A stretch of 64,000 bases of DNA from Evernia prunastri (GCA_003184365.1 NKYR01000013.1:124001-188000), one strand, 5' to 3'; shown: positions 31,901 through 44,568, counted from the first letter of the stretch. Notes: a model not told the origin generated them from the sequence alone. Numbers and translations: made by a program.

Positions 31901-33313
31901 GGCTGCAGCGGAGCGTGCAGTTGGAATGATTCTGGACGATTGACCGTTGATTTGTGGGCCGATATGTAGGTGAATCCGTCAGATTGCCGTGGGACTGGAG
32001 AAGGAGGTGGAGGAGAGAGGATAAGTCTCCACTTTGAGGGCTGCTTTCAATTGTTCTTCTGTCAATGGGTCGTGTGATACAGACCTTTTTCGATAGATGG
32101 AAGGCGGTCGATAGACTGGAAACTTGAAGGTAATCAAGTCTTGAAAGGGAATGTCGGAGGGCTCGACTTCACACCATACCACACCACACCAAATCACACC
32201 GCACCACGAGGGTTTCACGTAAGACGCTACGGGTGAGCGAGGCTATAGAATGGCTGGCATTCGGACTCGCTCTCTTGGAGCAATTAGAGAGATTAAAGAG
32301 GGATTAGAGAAATTAGAGAGGGACCTGTGAAGGAATGGCTTGCCTGGAGATGGATAGGGCGTGTAAAAAAGAAGTGTTTAAGAGAATGGGCGTCAATTGG
32401 AAAGGGAGAGTGGACCAGGCTCTCGATATCGTTGAGGATCTCAATCTGGAAGGCGCGGCTAGTGGATATCCATAGCGTGTCAAGCTTTCCCGGAATCCCG
32501 TTAGACTCCCTTACGCTACCTTGAATGAAGTTAGACCGAATTTAAGTGTCGCCTCGATCGGGTTTGCCTCCGACTTTGACTATCCCATCTATCACTGGTG
32601 GACTATTACAACGACTCGGATTTGAAGAAGCAGCCCCCAAGAAATAAATATGGGCGTCACGCGGTTGCGACTGGTGTTTGTGTGTGATGGATTCATGTAT
32701 CAACTTTATTCAAGTCGATAGTACAAGCCCACAAGGTCAAGATTCGAAATCGCAAAGAGGAAATGCCCGATATCTTGCTACATCTGCAGCATTCATATTA
32801 TTGGCCATCGTCTTCCTAGGATCCTATTCCTGGTTTCAACTTCAAACCGGCTCAGCCGAGTGGGTCTCGGCCCATAAGAATCATCATGAAACTTGAAAAA
32901 GAAAACCAACGTCTGCCTATGTAAACCTACCGAGAAAATATTCATATCAAATTAAGCACTTCAACCCTATCAATTCCGCGGAGAGAGAGACATCGCCTGC
33001 ATGAGGCCTGCAATACTTGACCGGCGTCCCATGCAGCTAGGAATCATGTATGCGTATCGGGAAATACAATCTGCACGAAAGGCGCCGACGCGAATTGTAA
33101 TCCTGCAGTCACATGGCATCAGGAAGTGCTAGCTGAAGTCCAGAAATGGCATCGTGCGGCCCAAAAACCTCAGCCATGAAATGCTATCATCGTACCAATC
33201 TCATTAACGGCTCGATAGGACTGACCGATGGTCTATCCCCAAGGCAGCTAGCTACATCGATCCCCAGAGTCCCGTAGACTAATGCGCCAGCAGGTCGTGA
33301 ATGACAGACAGAC
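31901..33313. other. Gene-free stretch upstream of the small membrane protein gene
   Basis: Holds the promoter of the 31310-31900 gene, a cacacc-type simple repeat at about 32170-32208 and a gattagagaaattagag-type repeat near 32283-32325. A 72-codon frame at 32678-32896 has one hydrophobic segment but no other support. Confidence 0.45.
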
Positions 33314-34477
33314 CTACGACAGGTACTTCGAGAAGAACTCGATGCCCTGCTGCGCCGACTCGTCCATAGCCTTCTTATCCTTATCGCTACTCCAATCACT
33401 TCGTAGCGCAAAGCCGTGGATCTGGTCCTCATACAGCTATCCCAACATGTCAGCGCGAAGTCACCAGAAGCAACCTCAACTTCGAGGGACCTTTTGGGCG
33501 AACTCACCCGAATCTCGTGCGGCACCTCGGTCTTCTTCGCCATCACATCCATAATCTTGCCCACCGTTCCTTGATCCAAAAGAGAATCCTTTGTTCCCAA
33601 CGCCAGACTCAATGGCTTCTCCACGGGTTCAAAGTCACCTGGCACAGCCACCAAGCTCGGATGACACTAGCACATTTCCAAGTCAGAATTCCCAATTTCG
33701 AAATGGTTCTTTGCGCCACGAGACATATTGAAAGAGTCTAACCCATAGCAGTCTGCTCTCACAACATGCCTCGTGATTGGGAATGCAGCATCGAAGAGGA
33801 GATAGACAACTCTAAAAAATGCCTTACAGCATACGCCGTATCCACGCCCCCAATATCACTCCCCTGTCCGCTCTTTCCCTGCCCGTGGGCTTGCAGAATC
33901 GCATACCGCCCTCCCCAGCAGAAGCCGATGGCGCCGATCTTGTCCGTACCGGGCGTCATGCGCACCGCATTGACGAAGCCGTCGATCAAGGGCCGCGAGA
34001 CACCTTCGCGGTGCTTGGCGAGCCACGGCCCCAGGGTGGCCGGCACGACGGCGGCATTCTTGGCCTTGTCGACCAGGCTGAGCGTTTCCTGCGCCTTGAG
34101 CGGGGGCTCGACGTTGTCGAGGAAGGACAGGGGCAGGGAGTCGCCCTGGTGGAAGTCCGGCACGTAGGTGTAGAAGCCCGCTTTGGCGTACTCGTCGGCG
34201 AGGAGGCGGATGTTGGGGAATTGGTAGCCGAAGACTGGGAGGATGGTGTGCGTTAGCAGGGCGAGAACCTCAGGGGGGTTATGGATGGGAGAGGGAATGG
34301 CAGATAGGGGGGCAACATACTGTCGCAGATGAAGATTATCGACTTGGCTTTGGAGTGGTTCTCGGGCTCGGAAATGTAGGTGGACAGTCCGCCGATTTCA
34401 TCCTCTCTGCCGGCGGGTTGGCCTTGATGCACCTTGCCACTCAGGCAGCAGCTGCTCATTCCTACGTTCTGAGACAT
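33314..34477 (-). CDS. Dienelactone hydrolase family protein
   Basis: Alpha/beta hydrolase with a cysteine nucleophile, family typical of chlorocatechol dienelactone hydrolase; the in vivo substrate of such fungal cytosolic paralogues is usually unknown. Four exons: 34321-34477, 33828-34234, 33508-33666 and 33314-33436, with phases adding to 281 residues. Motifs are FICD-IFGYQFPNIRLLAD across intron 1, YVPDFHQGD, the nucleophile elbow GAIGFCWGGRYA (Cys), the acid LGTKDSLLD (Asp) and the histidine in YEDQIHGFALR. All three catalytic positions are present. The second intron (161 nt) is long. No signal peptide is present. The start MSQNVGMSSCCLSGKVHQG fits the family, where a zinc-like CCxSG motif often opens the protein. 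Confidence 0.92.
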
Positions 34478-34859
34478 TATCGATTACTTTGTGAGGTCGT
34501 TCAATTGATTCTGTGCACGGAAAGATGCGCGTCTAGTAATTGGACATGATCATTGCAAAGTATGGAGTGGGTCAATGATTGAAATGACGTCTGCCCCCAT
34601 CTGGCCGACGCATTCTGCTGCGGGGATCTCCAGCATGTCTGGGAACTTAAATCGGATCTGTCCAAAGTATATGAACTTTAGCTTCAATTTGTTAAATTGA
34701 ATAGACCTGACTCCTGTAATGACTGATAGATACAGCGCTTCCATCATTACGAAAGGGTTGTGAAGTCTTGGGTATACGAGACCGGACTGAAAACGCCAAG
34801 GCGCATACCAAAAACGAGGGTCCCATCTCCATTCTTTTGACATCTTCAACCAACAAAAA
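34478..34859. other. Intergenic region between two minus-strand genes
   Basis: Promoter of the dienelactone hydrolase gene and 3' flank of the large secreted protein. Nothing else is visible. Confidence 0.5.
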
Positions 34860-36573
34860 TCAGCCAAACGGACATTTCCCATCCACCCAAACAGCACCAT
34901 CAGGACACGCGCCACCGTTCAGATACATGGGCAGCACGCTCAAACACGCCATGTCCAACGACCCGTCAGCGTTGAGATTCACCACCGACCCGCTCGCGTG
35001 GCCTTGAAAGGTGCAGTTGTAGGCCCCGTCGAACAGCACGGGTAGATCCACCTCCGTCGTCGCCTGCGCCTGACCGATCAACGAGTACATGTCCGCATCC
35101 GTGATCGCGTACTGCCGGCCCGTAACGGGCGACCAGTAAGACGAACTGCACAGCGGACCGGTCGTGCACGGATTCGCCCCGATGATCGAGCCCGGGGTTG
35201 CGGAGAGGGAGTTGCTGGCCAGGACCGCGGAGAGGACAAAGGTGTCCAGTGCGCCGGTGTAGCCGATGGCGAAGGCGGAGGGCTCGCTGGTGGATGGCAA
35301 GGGGACGGAGAAGAGGCCGTTGCCGGCGAAGGCGGTGAAGGTGCCAACGTCGTTCATGATGAGTTGGAGGCCGGCCGTCAAAATCGGGGCGAAGCTTGCG
35401 CTGTTGTCGAGGCGAGTGCCGGCGAGGTTGGAGACGGTGTCGGTGGCGGGGTCGACGGCGGAGGGCCACATTGCCGACGCGACGTTGGGGCTCTGCTGGA
35501 GGGCTTGGTTGAAAATGACGACTGGGGGGGAGCTGCTGTCTAGAGTGGCAGGCGAGGAGGCGGAGGCGTTGGGATCGGATTCGGTGTGTGCGCAGGTGAC
35601 GGCCTGTTGTCTGCGATGATGTCGACCGTTTTGGTAATAACTGGCTAGCCAGCTGAGATTACATTGGTCATCGGGAAGGGTAGATGCGCTGCTTTCGGGA
35701 GCCGAACTCGATGATGTGCCCGTGTTTGAATTTTGTGGGTCACGCTTGACCCGTGATGATGATGTCAGTGTCGTCCCGTCGTTGGAGACGCTGCTGATCT
35801 TGGGCGTTGAAATCTTATAAGGGTCAGTCAGTCAGGTGGTTGGGAAGAACGAAATTCGCAAAGTACATACCTTGGGGAATGCTAGACCTAGGGTCAATGC
35901 TGTCATCGCCTTTTGTATATCCACGTTAACGTTCATCGCATTAAGCTTGGTCGAACCGCTTTGCGAGAACAGAGAGTTCAAAATATGTCCTTCCGTCAAT
36001 GTTACGTTTTGGAGAGCTAAACTGATGATCAACGCTTGAAGATCAAGTTGGACACGTGAGTAGCAACTGACTTGCGTAATAGGAAACAAAAAAGTTATTG
36101 ATCAGAATGAGGTTGAGTACGACATAATTCACCTGTGAGACGATGGTCGGATCTAAGCCACCGTCTAATGCAAACGTCCGACCTCCGTTCGGGTTCGTAC
36201 CAAGGGAGCAGATTGGTCCGCTCCCCGTTGGAGTAAGTAAGGTACAGTCGTAGGCATTCGCTTGCCTGGTAGCCAAGCGTAGGAAGCAGGTTGACCAAGG
36301 CTCGGAAGCCACACAGCAGTCCAACGTTTGGCCAGAGCTGTTTTCTGCGTCGGTACAGGTAGGAGTCGTCGCCTTCCAGTTCGTCAGGTATGGCACGATG
36401 TTGAGGGTATTCCAGCAGGAACTGTCGTAAACGGCGGAATTGCCGACTTGAGTGCCGATGTTGCAACTCGGAGCTTGTCTCGCTTCCAGCGATCCAGAAT
36501 GACTGCCATCTTGAACCGGCGCAGCAGCAGCAAATGACAGTAATGCCCAAGCAGCGATCAGTGGAGATGCCAT
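34860..36573 (-). CDS. Secreted Cys-rich protein with Ser/Thr linker, unknown function
   Basis: Three exons, 36072-36573, 35871-36016 and 34860-35813, whose phases fit exactly to 533 residues. Signal peptide MASPLIAAWALLSFAAAAP is followed by a possible dibasic-type processing region (LEARQ). Domain 1 has SSCWNTLNIVPYLTNW, TLDCCVASEPWSTCFLRL and YDCTLL; a Ser/Thr-rich linker follows; domain 2 has LIMNDVGTFTAFAGNGLFS, ANPCTTGPLCSSSYWSP and GGACPDGAVWVDGKCPFG at the C-terminus. It resembles a fungal family of secreted proteins known only by a DUF label (possibly DUF7872; unverified). Intron 1 uses the donor GTCAGT, a less common variant. No catalytic motif is recognised; an extracellular or wall role is inference. 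Confidence 0.75.
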
Positions 36574-37988
36574 GATAGCTACGTTGCTGTACAGGAGCCT
36601 CAAGTAAAGACAGCAAAGTGGCGGAAGTCGGTCGAAGTACTGGGAGAGGATTTTAAAAGAATCGCACCAGGCCATTGACTTTTAACCATGAAAATTGTTG
36701 GATGGCAAACGGTTCAATCTAGAAGCGACGTCAACAGAACCCACCTTGGCAAGAGAGGATGCGGGTTTAAATGCAGTTGGTGAAACTACCTACACTTCGA
36801 TTAATAATCCTGGGCATACACCGTTGCCGCAAAATCTACGGTACCACTGCGCATTGATCTTCGGTCGACCGAAGATGCCAGTCTTCGCATAACTGCGTGT
36901 GGTCCCCTGATAGGAAAACAAGAGAATGGGACGTTTGATCGTGTATGCGTACAAAGACGGGTTGTGCGCTTATATTGTTGCGGCACAGAGCCGACAAGGC
37001 ATTCCACTCTGCTCGGTATAAGAAAGCTCATTACTAATAAGAACTTGAGCGTTACCCATCGTAAGTACCAAGTGTTTGATGGGTCCTCTAAGGAACGGTA
37101 AGGAACCCCAGCGATGGAATCCAACTTGGGGCACCCGTTGCGGCTTGTGCTTCGCCACATTGAACGTTCCCGCATAGGATACAATTATACAACGCGTTGC
37201 GCGTACGAACCGTTGCGTGTGAAGAGACCGATGAGCTCCAATCCGAGCTGCTTATATCTTTTGTCATGCGGCTCTGCTTCATGTGCTTAGAAACCAATAG
37301 ACGGGCAACGTGAGCGAGCAAGGCATCGTAGCAGGGAAAGACGTGATAGGAGAGTAACAAGACAAGATTGAACTTAAAGATATTCATAACATTATCACTT
37401 TCAGCTGCCGATGTAGAGAGCCTGACGGTGTTTCCCATTTTTTGTCATCTACCTAGATTCGATTGAACAGAATTTACAGAAAGGTAAGAGCTTCGAAGAC
37501 CATGGGACGGGTCACGGCTGAAAGGATGCGATAGGAAGAATTTCCGTACTTTAATGATTGAGGAAAAAGAAGATGAATTGATGAAGAGTAAATTACACTG
37601 AAGGATGAGGGTTATCGAAAATTGGACTCAATGATATCAGTATTACATATCGTAGAATATGATGCCTTAATGATTGCCAGGAGTCAGGACGGGCCTTTCA
37701 TTTTGGAAACCGCCCCCTCCACTAATTCAAACCCGCTAGTAACATGAAAGTGAGTACGGTATAAGGTAAGCTCGAGTCTTTGGTTTTTGTTTTTTTGTTT
37801 ATCGGGGAATTCAAGATGACATGACTGCTGCTGCCGGAGCAACCTCCGGAAGTCTTCCCATGAAAAGCGCAAGGCTGACCGATACGACTTACCAATTATT
37901 TGATGATGTCAGGTGTTGCCATGCCCGACCTTGTCCGCCACCAAGAGTCCATTATATTCACCCTATCGTCTAAAATCATGAATCCATC
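36574..37988. other. Divergent intergenic region, 1.4 kb
   Basis: Lies between the starts of the secreted protein gene (minus) and the Erg26-like gene (plus), so it holds both promoters. Scattered open frames of 60-127 codons overlap each other on both strands and show no family features. Confidence 0.5.
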
Positions 37989-39171
37989 ATGCCCATTTCT
38001 GTGCTCATCACCGGTGGCACTGGCTTCCTGGGTTCTGCCATTGTTAACGCCATACAGGAACAACATCCGGAATGGCTAGTCACTGTCTTCGATCTGAAGT
38101 GTCCTGAAGTGCCCAAGCCAAGCGTCACGTACAAGACCGGTGACATCACTAATGCTACTTCTGTCAATAATTTAGTAGATAGCATCAACCCACACGTCAT
38201 CATACATTCAGCCGGATTGGTTCCAGAGCTTGCATTTAGGTATGGAAGGGAGCAACAAGACCATGTGTTCAATGTCAATGTCAATGGAACTTGTAATCTC
38301 CTTGCGGCAGCCAAGAGCTCCGGTGTCAAGGCATTCGTTTGGACCGGGTCCTGCACTGCCGTCACAGACGATATGAGAAATCAGTATCGGAATATAGACG
38401 AGCGGTGGCCCACATCCAGTCATTCATTAATATATGGAGAGTCCAAGGCGAGTTGCTGTTCTTAAAAGCGACCAATTCATCATCACTGACTTCTTCGGAA
38501 GGCTGCCGCAGAGGCACTAGTGCTCAGTGCATGCGATGCAAAGCTTGCGACTTGTGCTCTTAGACCTTCAGTTCTCTTCGGCCAGGGAGATTATCAACTG
38601 ATCCCATCTGTTCATGCCTGCATCGCCAAAGGGGAAACGCCGTTCGTAGTGGGTAATGGGGAAAACTTATGGGATGTGACATATGTCGGTAACGTCGCTG
38701 ATGCTCACGTACTAGCCGTAGAGAATCTTCTTTCGACAAAGACCGCCGCTGGAGAGGCAATCTTCATCTCCAACGAGGAACCCATTCCATTCCGAGATTT
38801 CTGCTTGGAAGTATGGAAGAATTTTGGTCATTATCCACCCTATGAGGTGCATATACCCGTGTCTCTTGCAGTTTTGAGTGGGTACATTGCAGAGCTTGTG
38901 ACCTGGGTTACTGGGACCCCAACGACATTGAGCCGTGGGAGCGTCCTTGATGCATGCGGCACGAGATATTGTAATGGAGAGAAGGCGCGCAAGGTACTCG
39001 GGTACAAACCTCGGGTGGGCATCGAAGAAGGTATCCGCATTAGTTGCATAGTAAGCCTCCGAAGAGATCTTGGTCCCCAATTTTCCGTTATCGGGCCTCG
39101 CTGACTTGAACAAGGACTATGCCCAGCGCTTGAAATTGTCTGGGGTCAATGGAAAGATAGTAACGCGCTGA
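37989..39171 (+). CDS. NAD(P)-dependent 3beta-HSD/sterol-4alpha-carboxylate dehydrogenase-like protein
   Basis: Short-chain dehydrogenase of the extended 3beta-HSD/Erg26 type. Three exons: 37989-38447, 38502-39050 and 39115-39171, 354 residues in phase. Rossmann motif VLITGGTGFLG at residues 4-14, NVNGTCNLLAAAKSSGVK, the active-site Y-x-x-x-K in LIYGESKAAAEALVLSA (formed across intron 1), LRPSVLFGQGD, a C-terminal hydrophobic patch and KARKVLGYKPRVGIEEGI. Intron 2 (gtaagc...caag) replaces a read-through tail by DYAQRLKLSGVNG, matching the DYxxRL end of relatives. Intron 1 (54 nt) begins GCGAGT and ends AG, a GC-AG intron with branch-point ctgac. Erg26 decarboxylates 4alpha-carboxysterols in ergosterol synthesis; this may be a paralogue acting on other substrates, so no symbol is given. 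Confidence 0.85.
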
Positions 39172-40290
39172 CAAAACCCTGATACGATCATTAGAGATGC
39201 TCCCAATACGAGAGTCAGCTTAATAACCGTCAGCGCTACTCCGCAGGTGATAATCTTTTTTGGGGATTGTTTTTCTTCATCGAGCAGTGCCTGAAAGACC
39301 GAATAGTCTTGGCTCTCATAGCTGCTCATAGCTGCTTTTGGCCCTTGGACCTCTACACTAGAACTTTATTCTATCGACTTTGGAATTATGCCCGGATAGT
39401 AAGATTTCAAGCCTTTTAATGGCCCTGATTTCGAATGCACTTTCGCGATTCGCAGAGGATTCGCTTCATCGCTGATAATGAAGTTGACCACGACTCCATT
39501 ATCAACCTATCGCGCAGTCATGTTCAGCGTCAACCGTACATCAGTGGAGAGCGCTGTCGTGTTGCAATTCAAAATGGCAATGAGGTTGGTCCCGGTAAAC
39601 ACTGGAAAGACCGGACGCGGAGAGGCATTAATGGCTTGAGGATATGGGATAGCAAAGCCTGCACACCGACGCTCGAGCGAACCAGCATGATGCACGTCGA
39701 AGGAAGACTGAGGGAACTCATAGCCAGGAGGGCTAAGGCTCGCGATAGGGACAAGCGCTCGTGCAGGGCTCTGAGGTAGTATGAGTATTCGTATTCATGT
39801 AGGGAAGTATAAAGGTTGAATCAAACCATCCGATTAATAATCATTCCCTATCGAACATTACTATCACTGCTCAAACATTGTGGAATTGACGACGACTTGG
39901 TTTCTGGTAACTAGACTGTAGTGGTGTTGGAGTCGCAGATAATGCTGAAGGATGATCTACTTATTGCAGATATTGAGCTGAATAAAATTGTTTTATGGTG
40001 CTGAGAACATATATAATAGGAGCAGACATTCGGTGGGAGAAAATGAGTGGTTCCCCTCGGATACCGAACGCCACATCTTTGGTAAAAGTCACTCCCATTG
40101 GCCCACATGCAAACGGAATGAAGCTTTGTAGATGTTTATGAGCGCACGCAATGAACAGCTATCGCGAAATGGGTATCTCAACTCAAACACCTCCAAGCAC
40201 CCAACGCCTGCCTGCGGGTGAAGAAGACCACAATCTGACTGCAAGGAAAATTGCTATGCCCCGAAGAAAAGAACCGTGCCTCACGAAAGC
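39172..40290. other. Intergenic region, no gene seen
   Basis: Convergent 3' flanks of the dehydrogenase and THOC5 genes. A 70-codon minus-strand frame (39117-39329) with one hydrophobic segment overlaps the last dehydrogenase exon; a 114-codon plus-strand frame at 39435-39779 lacks any recognisable motif. Confidence 0.45.
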
Positions 40291-41049
40291 TCAGTATTGC
40301 TTCTCGAAGATCTTTTGTATAGGTTTAGCAGCCTAACGCGCGTTAGCATCCGGCGTTCACATGAAGTGCCCCGAAAGTGAAGATCACGTACATCGATGAA
40401 TGTCTCCAAATCCTTGTCTAAGCTCGCGAGGTCATCCTTCCTCTTCTTGTTGTCCGCGATCAGGCCTTGCTTCTTCTTAAGCAAGCCTTGCCGCTCCTGC
40501 TCCAGCAGTTCACGCTCCGAGAGCTCATGATTGATGCGCGCAAACATCATCGTCTTCTCATCGTCTTCTGTGTGCTCGGGATGCATTTGCAGGAATTCCC
40601 CAACGGGTATCAGGGGGAGCTGTTGGTATTTGTGACTGAGCCATAGTCATTAGCCGCCATCCGCAGAGAGAAATCCGCAAAGCCATGCCCTACTCGTAAG
40701 AATCGCATGCGGCGATCTCGCCTCGGAGATGCCTTTCCTCGTAGTACAAATTCTGCAGCTGCAGGTGGAGCCTGTCGATTTCTTGGCGCGCCTCTGCCGT
40801 CGTTTGCTTTGTGTTCCTCACTTTGAGGATGGCATTGCGGTTCAGCTCGCGCAAGTGCCCGAGGTGGGCGTAGAGCAGGCGTTGCTGCTTCGACACATCA
40901 AGCTGGACTTCGACCGAAGATGTCTGCGAGGCGGCGATGGCGTTAGCTTCGACCAGGTTGATCAGGTTCATGCATTGCTCGCGGGTGTGAAGGGAGGTGG
41001 TCAGGACTGATTGGAGGTAGGAGTCGGTCACTATGTCTCCCGTCTTCAT
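40291..41049 (-). CDS. THO complex subunit 5 (THOC5/Fmip) homologue
   Basis: Nuclear THO/TREX component coupling transcription to mRNA export. Three exons: 40694-41049, 40392-40635 and 40291-40332, 213 residues with matching phases. The joins give ACDSY-DHKYQQLPLIPVGEF and LETFID-AAKPIQKIFEKQY. Family features are the coiled-coil core LQLQNLYYEERHLRGEIAAC, the sequence YDHKYQQLPLIP, and a second coiled coil (RELLEQERQGLLKKKQGL, DDLASLDKDLETF). The length corresponds to the short fungal form, i.e. the Fmip/Thoc5 N-terminal region only. The last coding exon has just 14 codons including the stop. The gene is head-to-head with the PAQR gene. Confidence 0.88.
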
Positions 41050-41496
41050 ATCAGCAGTCGCTACCGATGATGAAAGACTGTTACTGATTGAAAGAGATTC
41101 ATCAAAAGTTTTAAACTCTTCCCAGCATATCTTGGCATGTCATGGCGTTCTGATTACGAAAGGGGTTTAGCCTGGATATGTGCCGGTGCGAATGCACAAA
41201 GGGCTGGACCCTGCCTCGCCTGTACCTGTGTGTCTGATGCTCATGAAAAATGATTGCGCGCCCATCCTACTACAACTGCTATAAGCCCCACGTGCGATCT
41301 GTACATACAAGCTTCTGTTCTTCATCTCTAATTACTATCCATTGATTTGATGGCGTACCTTATTGTTCTCCTCATCTCACCTTTGAACCCCCAAACGCCA
41401 CCAGCTGACCGAACCAAGAGCCCCGCCCCCCCAACAAGTCCTTAAACCTAAACGATATCCCATCAATCCTCCAGATGCCCCCTCTCTTTCTCCATC
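41050..41496. promoter_or_regulatory. Divergent promoter region of THOC5 and the PAQR gene
   Basis: 447 bp between two start codons. Close to the PAQR start is a C/T-rich leader (ccccctctctttctcc). No defined operator could be identified. Confidence 0.5.
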
Positions 41497-43095
41497 ATGT
41501 CTTGCTCTACCCCTTCACTAACACTTTCGTCTCATGACGGAGCATCGCACTCTCATACCACGGCAACACCTCCACCGGCAGAGCCTCTCTCTCAACGGCG
41601 CCGGCACTCGTCCCATCAGCCATGGCGGCGGCAATCCCACGACTTGGACTCGGATGCCATATTCATGAAAGTCTGTCTTTACGTCTTTATTTTGCAGAAT
41701 CCCCACACTAATGATAGAACCAGGTCGACCTATTCATCTCTGATTTGGGACGACGGCTGGACTGGATAGAGAACTACGGCAATTTGAAGCTCGATGCAAC
41801 AGTCAATGGCGCATATTTCACCTTGGATGCCATACGAGAATCATGTTCACATGTCTCAGGCGAATTGATTGGCGCTGGACGGCGACGGGCACGGATACTC
41901 GTCGAGACCGTCGAGAGCAGATACAATGATGCGTTACCAACTCGGGAGACGCTAGAGGCAAAAGCGCAAGCTGGCATGCGGCTCATGGACAAGTTCCTTT
42001 CGGATTTGGAGGCCCGTGCGCTTGCTGTCAAAGATACTGGGCTTTCAGACATCATAGATGGAGGCTGGCGCATAGCAGAAGAGGGCTTCGAGAAGGCAAA
42101 AGAAGTTGTAGATGAAGGACTGGACAAGGCGCGCCGGGCAAGAGAGACTTTGAAAGAGAACATCGAGCATGCCGTCAAAAGAGCAAAGGAACATCGCCTC
42201 ATTACATACGAAGACCTACCACACCCATGGCGAGTCAATCCCCATATCACCAGGGGCTATCGGTTTTCCGAAAACAAGATCGACTGCATCAAGTCGGCTT
42301 TCAACTTCTCCAACGAGACGGTGAACATCTGGTCTCATGCCATTGGCTTGGTTATCGTTCTGGCCATTGCGTTCTACTTCTACCCTTCCTCTGTCAACTT
42401 TTCTCATTCCTCCAAGACCGATGTCTTCTTCGCTGCGGCCTTCTTTTTCGCCGCCTGCAAATGTCTCGTCTGCTCATGTATGTGGCATACAATGAGCAGC
42501 ATTTCAGAGCAGACCCTCATGGAACGCTTTGCTTGCGTCGACTACACCGGCATCTCGCTTCTCATCGCTGCTTCCATCATGACCACTGAATACACTGCTT
42601 TCTACTGCGAACCTGTCAGTCGCTGGATCTATATTACTACCACCGCCACTCTCGGTGTAGGGGGCGTTATCCTGCCCTGGCATCCGACGTTCAATCGCGC
42701 CGATATGAACTGGTTCCGGGTCCTCTTCTACGTCACCCTCGCCGCCACTGGCTTTGCCCCCATCTTTCAGTTGAGCTGGACTCGAAGTCCAGGCTGGGCA
42801 TGGGCGTTTTATGCGCCTATAGGAAAATCTATCACGGTGTATTTTGTGGGTGCCTTGATTTACGCAGGTCAAGTAGGTACTCCGAAGCCCCCGAACGATA
42901 CGTGAACTGATGCACGGGCAGGTGCCGGAGCGGTGGCTGCATGGCTGGTTCGACTATGTTGGAGGTAGTCACAACATTTGGCATTTGGCAGTATTAGGCG
43001 GCATTCTATTTCATTACATGGCGATGCAGAGCTTCTTCTCCGTGGCCTTTGAAAGAGGGCAAGAAGAGTGCGGGTATGACATTTTGACTCGGTGA
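41497..43095 (+). CDS. Izh/PAQR-type seven-transmembrane protein (hemolysin III-like)
   Basis: Progestin/adiponectin-receptor family; yeast Izh proteins influence zinc and lipid/sterol homeostasis. Three exons: 41497-41670, 41724-42872 and 42922-43095, phases 0, 498 residues. The joins give AIFMK-VDLFISDLGRRLDW and YAGQ-VPERWLHGWFDYVGG. An N-terminal soluble extension of about 210 residues with amphipathic helices (GFEKAKEVVDEGLDKARRAR) resembles yeast Izh3. The core shows the PAQR signatures FNFSNETVNIWSHAIG, SCMWHTMS (His), FACVDYTGIS (Asp) and GGSHNIWHLAV (two His), the putative metal-binding set. Multiple hydrophobic segments fit a membrane protein with cytosolic N-terminus. Donor GTCTGT of intron 1 is unusual, but the junction is supported by frame and branch site cactaatg. 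Confidence 0.9.
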
Positions 43096-44568
43096 CTTAC
43101 AGGGGACTGACTGGGGAGGAAAAGCACCAGCTCAAGAGCTGACTGGTGGCTGATATAAAAGTAAATATGAATAAAATCCATGAAGATACGCCTAATTTTT
43201 GACATTTGGTTGATTTGATCAGGTTCCAAGGGAAAGAATGAAGGAAAGATTAGAAAGAGAAAGAAGAAGAAAAGAAAGATTGTGCCTTCGTAGTCGTTGG
43301 GTCTAGGCGGAAAGTAACGAGATCTGCACATTTTGGGCAGCAACTTGCTGCACAATCCTTCATCAATCCTTTCATCCATGCAAGGGCACAACCCGGAGCC
43401 TCTATTTTCTCTCTACGGCTGATCTCCTCTAAACCCAAATAGAATATCAAATTGCAGATCATTGGGCATGCAGACCACCTTCAAACGATAGAAAATTGTC
43501 TGTCTGTCCATCTCTCCCTCTCCTGGGGCGTAAGGCAGGCACGTAAGGCACTGACACGGTTCGCAACCTCGCCTTGTACTCAAATAACTACCGTGAACTT
43601 CCGCCACCGAAATGAAAAAAAAGGTCTTCAACTCAACACGCCTTCTAGCCAGTGATCAGGATGCATGAGCCTTCCTGCTCCCTCCCTGCTTAAGCGGTCC
43701 GGCGTCTCAAGATCGATGCACATGCTGCCTGGTGTTGCCCACGGTGTCCAAATCCAGGAATGCTTTCTGCATTGACAACGAACGCGCACGCCATTGAGGC
43801 GACGCGAATGATCCACTAATGTCCTTGCGCTCACTCCGAACCCACAATGCATATTTCCTCAAAGTGGCATCTCGCTGTTCTCCACAAGTATTCGTCGATT
43901 GACTAAGGAAACCGGTTCGGTACTCAAACACGACGATCGAGAGCTGCCCTCTTCACGCTTTAGTCTCAACACGGCCTCGCCATTCGTCCAGCATCCACGC
44001 CTCATGGATACCCAATTTCGGGATGCCATTACTGCCGTGCTCTGCTTTGAGACACTCACAGAGCGGATGGTGTCTTCACTCTCAAGGTAAGGATCGCTGC
44101 GGCTTGAGTCTCAAACGTGCTATGCGCCTGTTTCACGGTGTTCTCGCCACTCTAGGGGATGCCTCATTAAGTGGAGACACCGCGCTGGATGAGAAAATGC
44201 CCGTCATTGCTAGGCTTTAACTTTCTTTGAGTGTCAAGCCTGCCGACTGGACCACACCACGAGGATGCATACCGCCATTTGACCGTACACTGCTATCACC
44301 GGACGACATTTTTAGGCGCCAACTCATCGCACCGGAAGCCCTGCCTCAACAGATCGTCCTCAGCAAGGGCTGCATCTTTGATGTTCATCCTCAAATCTTT
44401 TCTATAATTCACCTACAAACAATACCTGCCATCTCCTCCTTTCGGGCGTCAAGATCTGCAGACGTCATGAGCGACTTCGGCGTGCGAAATGGATGATGCT
44501 TCCTCACTTGTAGCCTTCTACCTGTTCTACCTGACGTCCAGTCTAGTCCTAGCGTTGCGAGAAACAGT
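43096..44568. other. Gene-free stretch / long upstream region
   Basis: 1.5 kb between the PAQR gene and the next plus-strand gene. Includes aagaaag purine runs near 43230-43280. Several 60-90 codon frames lie here, probably in the 5' leader/promoter of the next gene. No RNA gene was found by looking for tRNA arms. Confidence 0.45.

Noticed and set aside
32678..32896. 72-codon frame with a hydrophobic stretch
   Set aside because: Single weak feature, no splice or family evidence.
39117..39329. 70-codon minus-strand frame with one hydrophobic segment
   Set aside because: Overlaps antisense the last exon of the dehydrogenase gene; no other support. A small membrane peptide remains possible.
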